DNA of 64,000 nt from Niabella beijingensis (GTDB lineage: Bacteria > Bacteroidota > Bacteroidia > Chitinophagales > Chitinophagaceae), in assembly GCF_020034665.1 (NCBI RefSeq), contig NZ_JAIQDI010000001.1, forward strand, positions 3,410,001-3,474,000, given 5' to 3'. Positions 62,201 through 64,000 of this stretch are shown here, piece by piece. Numbering within the stretch: position 1 is the first letter of the stretch; each line of letters starts with the position of its first letter. Position numbers and translations under genes: made by a program. The notes below the pieces were generated by a model. It did not search any database. It was not told the DNA's origin and saw only the letters and a program-made list of their open reading frames with translations.

Positions 62201-62598
62201 CCATAACCCACAACGACCACCTCATTCATATCGGCCGCCTGCGATAGTTTCATTTTGATTGCAAGACGGAGCGTTTCACCGGCCCTGACATGGATCGTTT
62301 GCTGCTCCGTGGTGTACGAAACATGGGACACCGTCAGGGTATAATCACCGGGTTCAACGTTTAAACTGAAGCTTCCGTTTGCATCGGTAAGTGTGGTGGA
62401 ATTCCGGCCTTCGATGGTGACCGTGGCACCTTCCACCGGTTTGTTTTCTGTGTTGGTCACTACTCCTTCAACGGAGGTCTGTATCTTTTTTGTTTCCGGT
62501 GGCGCAGCCATAGCGGAGAACATGCAAAGCATACAGGATAACAGCAGCATACAGTAGCTGCACAATCGCTTACAGCGATACCTAGACAATAAATGCAT
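59281..62598 (-). CDS. SusC/RagA family TonB-linked outer-membrane transporter
   Basis: A 1105-residue TonB-dependent transporter. Signal peptide, CarboxypepD_reg-like domain (EGVVTNTENKPVEGATVTIE onward), TonB-box/plug region (NEVVVVGYGTQKKVNLTGAV, AYNIRGTTSIG, ALVLIDGVEG), long barrel and terminal strand GITFGLSVNF. First gene of susC-susD-EEP. A 15-base palindrome and a TAnnTTTG element lie just upstream. Imports the product made or bound by its partners. Confidence 0.95.
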   Translation of the reverse strand: MHLLSRYRCKRLCSYCMLLLSCMLCMFSAMAAPPETKKIQTSVEGVVTNTENKPVEGATVTIEGRNSTTLTDANGSFSLNVEPGDYTLTVSHVSYTTEQQTIHVRAGETLRLAIKMKLSQAADMNEVVVVGYGTQKKVNLTGAVDQVTSKVLENRSVPNLAQGLQGQIPNLNLVPRDGKPINSPAYNIRGTTSIGQGGNALVLIDGVEGDPSKINPNDVASVSVLKDASSAAIYGARAAFGVVLITTKNPVKGKTMINYSFNQSVKSPTTVPDFVTDGYTFAKMFNEAWTAWNDYSQTPKNVNKTVKFSPAYLEELERRSKDPSLPKVDINSDGEYVYYDNTDWYKLLYKDHLPASEHNLTISGGSEKSDFLVTGRYFKQAGLFRYNSDDYSVYNVRAKGSLQVFNWLNIYTNNDFSQMKYHNPINVGEGGGIWQNIADEGHTMVPMLNPDGTLTYSGAYTVGDFYLGQNGIDMDQRVLRSTVGFNSKFFNNRLRVKGDYTLTNTNNDQVTKRVPVPYSTKPGVIQYVGTNYNDYQNQNQTTQYFASNTYVEYEPQLGNGHYFKGLVGYNYEQSTYKQIAIGRNGLMYPGAEDLSLALGQSATTSGGWRKWVTNGGFYRLNYSYKDRYLVEFNGRYDGSSRFPENQRYAFFPSVSAGWRISNESFWEGLKNAVNDFKIRGSYGSLGNGAIAPYRFMELFTIRQSDRVLNGVRPQYTDQPNVLPDGLTWEASRTVDLGIDLGLFRNKLTLVADAYIRKTIGMFTNAMTQPAVYGVDPAAGANKFPKGNYADLTTRGWEASLSWRDDLQVGGKPFNYGVRFTMSDYIAKVDKFNNPTKLLTDYYEGQRVGEIWGYVNERYFTASDFNTDGSLKTGIPTQIGLKASTSGKFLPGDIKFADLNGDGAINNGDNTVDKPGDRRIIGNSLPRYTYGISLDATWNNISFSVFFQGVGHQDWYPGAEAKNFWGQYNRPYNKVPTYQLGRIWSEENPDAYFPRYRGYSAQNGSAELTPPQTKYLQNVAYLRMKNIQLGYNLPANWISRIRMTNARIYVSGENLLTFSPLYKLTKNIDPENASQPVDQVAASGSGALGMNYPMLKGITFGLSVNF

Positions 62599-62621
62599 GA
62601 TGATCGATTTTAAGGTGAGGG

Positions 62622-62629
62622 CAAATGTA
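62622..62629 (-). promoter_or_regulatory. Candidate -7 promoter element of the second susC operon
   Basis: Minus-strand TACATTTG, exact TAnnTTTG, 23 bases before the susC ATG and next to the palindrome at 62641-62655. Confidence 0.4.
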
Positions 62630-62640
62630 TTTACGACGTG

Positions 62641-62655
62641 TTAACGAATCGTTAA
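62641..62655. promoter_or_regulatory. Perfect palindrome upstream of the second susC
   Basis: TTAACGA, one base, TCGTTAA: a 7-bp inverted repeat without spacer, located just upstream of the -7 element, where an operator or activator site would be expected. Confidence 0.45.
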
Positions 62656-62700
62656 ACCAAAATTACCAAAAAGGTGTATCCGGGACACAATGCCGTTTTT

Positions 62701-62739
62701 AAAGACAAAACGGCTGCCGGTCGTAAACCGCAGCCGTTT
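62701..62739 (-). terminator. Terminator after the right-edge SusD gene
   Basis: A 10-bp stem (62708-62717 with 62730-62739), extended by three more pairs after a one-base bulge, followed on the minus strand by a U-rich tract. It lies 20 bases past the SusD stop. Confidence 0.75.
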
Positions 62740-62759
62740 CCTGGTCATTAAAAGCCGGT

Positions 62760-64000
62760 TTAATCCCAGCCCGGATTTTGTTTCAGATCCGGATTCAGCA
62801 CCATATCCGTGTTGGAGATGGGATGATAGTATTTTTTATCACTGAATTCACGATCCTCATCGTCTCTCCACAACACATAACCCTTGCTGCCCTCCGATAA
62901 TTTGGAAGCAGTGCCGTCCAGCACATAATAGATCACCCCGGGCACTTTGGTTTCGGGTACCTTGTCTACAAACGCCACATCGGGACTGCCATTGCCATCG
63001 AGATCCATGGGCAGGTTCTTTGCCGGTACATAGATACCCCGCCATTGCATTTCCAGCAGTTTTCCCTTTTTCCAGCGCAGGAGGTCGGCATAACGCAGCC
63101 CCTCATACACCAGTTCTATGCCACGTTCCCGCCGTACTTCCAGCAGGTATTTATCCGTGATCTCAGGGAAGTAAGTGGTCTGCAGGTAGGTGTCGGCGGT
63201 CTGCGGTTCAATGGGGGTAACACCTGCGCGGGACCGGAGGGGGGCGATGGTCTTGCTCCACACCGTATTGTCCATTTTTCCAAGTTCGGCCATGGCCTCG
63301 GCATAGTTCAGCAGTACTTCTGCATAGCGGATCAGCGGAATGGAATTGTATGATTCCCCAACGCCGTCGAGCCGTTTATCATCCAGGCTGAACTTTAAAA
63401 GATGATAGCCGGTGAATGTGTATCCGAAATTAGGAGGTGCCGCGCTTCCGTCGCTCCGCTTATAACCCAGCGATCTTACGGTTTGTGCCAGCCGGTTATC
63501 GCGCTGTGCCATTTCCCGTACAAACTGAATGGTATCAAAACCCGGTTTGTCGGTAAAACGGGTACCGTCCGTATTAAGGTAGGTATTTACAAATTGTTTG
63601 ATCAGCCCCCAGCGGGAACCATAAGTGGCACTGTTGAACTTCCAGGTCACCTCATGCCAGCGCCGCAGCGCATTGTTATAAACAACGGCGAACAATACTT
63701 CATCCGCAACCGGGTTTTCTGATGTGAACAGGGTGCGGTAATCGGAGGCGGGTTTATTGGTGGAGTAGAGTTTATACTGCCCGGCATCCATTATTTTTTT
63801 TGCTGCATCGGCTGCGGCTTCCAGCCATTGACCGGCGGTGCCTTCCAGTTTCAGCTCGGTGTGGTATTTTCTGAACGTGCCTTCAAAAAGACAGACCCGC
63901 GATTTGAATGCCAGCGCCACCTGCCGGGTAACGGTAGAAGCGGTGTTGTCCTTTGTGTCATTTATTTTTTCTGACGCAAAATTAAGATCGGCCAGTACGG
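62760..64000 (-). CDS. RagB/SusD family outer-membrane lipoprotein (C-terminal part; runs off the right edge)
   Basis: About 412 codons of a SusD protein; the start and signal lie beyond 64000. Reading continues in frame past the internal GTG at 63920 to the window edge (VLADLNFASEKIND). The SusD hallmarks are IRYAEVLLNYAEAMAELG, RRERGIELVYEGLRYADLLRW and the ending LKQNPGWD. It aligns throughout with the SusD at 57497-59269, including SRVCLFEGTFRKYH. Its SusC partner presumably lies to the right. Its own terminator separates it from the neighbouring susC operon. Confidence 0.93.
   Translation of the reverse strand, partial: VLADLNFASEKINDTKDNTASTVTRQVALAFKSRVCLFEGTFRKYHTELKLEGTAGQWLEAAADAAKKIMDAGQYKLYSTNKPASDYRTLFTSENPVADEVLFAVVYNNALRRWHEVTWKFNSATYGSRWGLIKQFVNTYLNTDGTRFTDKPGFDTIQFVREMAQRDNRLAQTVRSLGYKRSDGSAAPPNFGYTFTGYHLLKFSLDDKRLDGVGESYNSIPLIRYAEVLLNYAEAMAELGKMDNTVWSKTIAPLRSRAGVTPIEPQTADTYLQTTYFPEITDKYLLEVRRERGIELVYEGLRYADLLRWKKGKLLEMQWRGIYVPAKNLPMDLDGNGSPDVAFVDKVPETKVPGVIYYVLDGTASKLSEGSKGYVLWRDDEDREFSDKKYYHPISNTDMVLNPDLKQNPGWD

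Noticed and set aside
1..64000. tRNA, rRNA, CRISPR array or insertion sequence
   Set aside because: Reading both strands showed no cloverleaf with a conserved TTCGAAT arm, no repeat-spacer array and no transposase-like protein.

Overview
This window looks like a piece of a Bacteroidota chromosome, most probably from the Chitinophagaceae or a close relative. The reasons are three sets of SusC/SusD-type nutrient-uptake genes, a parA-parB-DUF5683-dapB operon, DUF4292, DUF983 and DUF3667 proteins, PorT-like outer-membrane barrels, many lipoproteins, and repeated -7 promoter elements of the type TAnnTTTG with no obvious Shine-Dalgarno sequences. The family-level placement is an inference. I see no tRNA, rRNA, CRISPR array, transposase or prophage.

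Layout. Positions 1-6.5 kb hold the start of an ECF sigma factor, a C40 peptidase, pyrophosphatase, a PhoH ATPase, ribulose-phosphate epimerase and small envelope proteins. A SusD/SusC pair (6.6-11.5 kb) is followed by lon, a barrel protein and a membrane phosphoesterase. The chromosome-partition operon parA-parB-DUF5683-dapB runs from 16.7 to 20.0 kb. From 20.2 to 24.9 kb lies an accessory stretch. It holds a signal-less lysozyme-like protein next to a predicted lipoprotein (possible effector and immunity), an Mrp ATPase, a small secreted protein, and a barnase/barstar ribonuclease-inhibitor pair. From 25 to 30.5 kb there are a DUF3667 membrane protein, 3-hydroxyacyl-CoA dehydrogenase, a solitary HsdR-N nuclease-like protein, AMP nucleosidase, and a double ABC ATPase.

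From 30.5 to 33.6 kb a four-gene leftward operon encodes a zinc-ribbon membrane protein, an unknown protein, an SPFH-SHOCT protein and a small membrane protein. queA, a non-enzymatic LytM protein, a DUF4292 lipoprotein, dut, ispF, a hydrolase and murF follow (34-40.4 kb). Membrane proteins occupy 40.6-44.6 kb. The succinate dehydrogenase/fumarate reductase genes (44.7-49.0 kb, leftward) carry an unrelated secreted-protein gene between the flavoprotein and iron-sulfur subunits.

The most unusual block is 49.1-54.5 kb: a tight rightward operon of a large Sel1-repeat protein, a divergent HSP90-type ATPase and a helical, TPR-like protein. After an aminopeptidase P gene comes a 630-bp non-coding stretch with three look-alike hairpins. 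It is followed by a leftward SusC-SusD-endonuclease/phosphatase operon and a second, related SusD that runs off the right edge.

Non-coding structure is also notable. Several intergenic gaps contain degenerate repeats with a strict 7-base period, and inverted repeats lie in front of lon and both susC genes.
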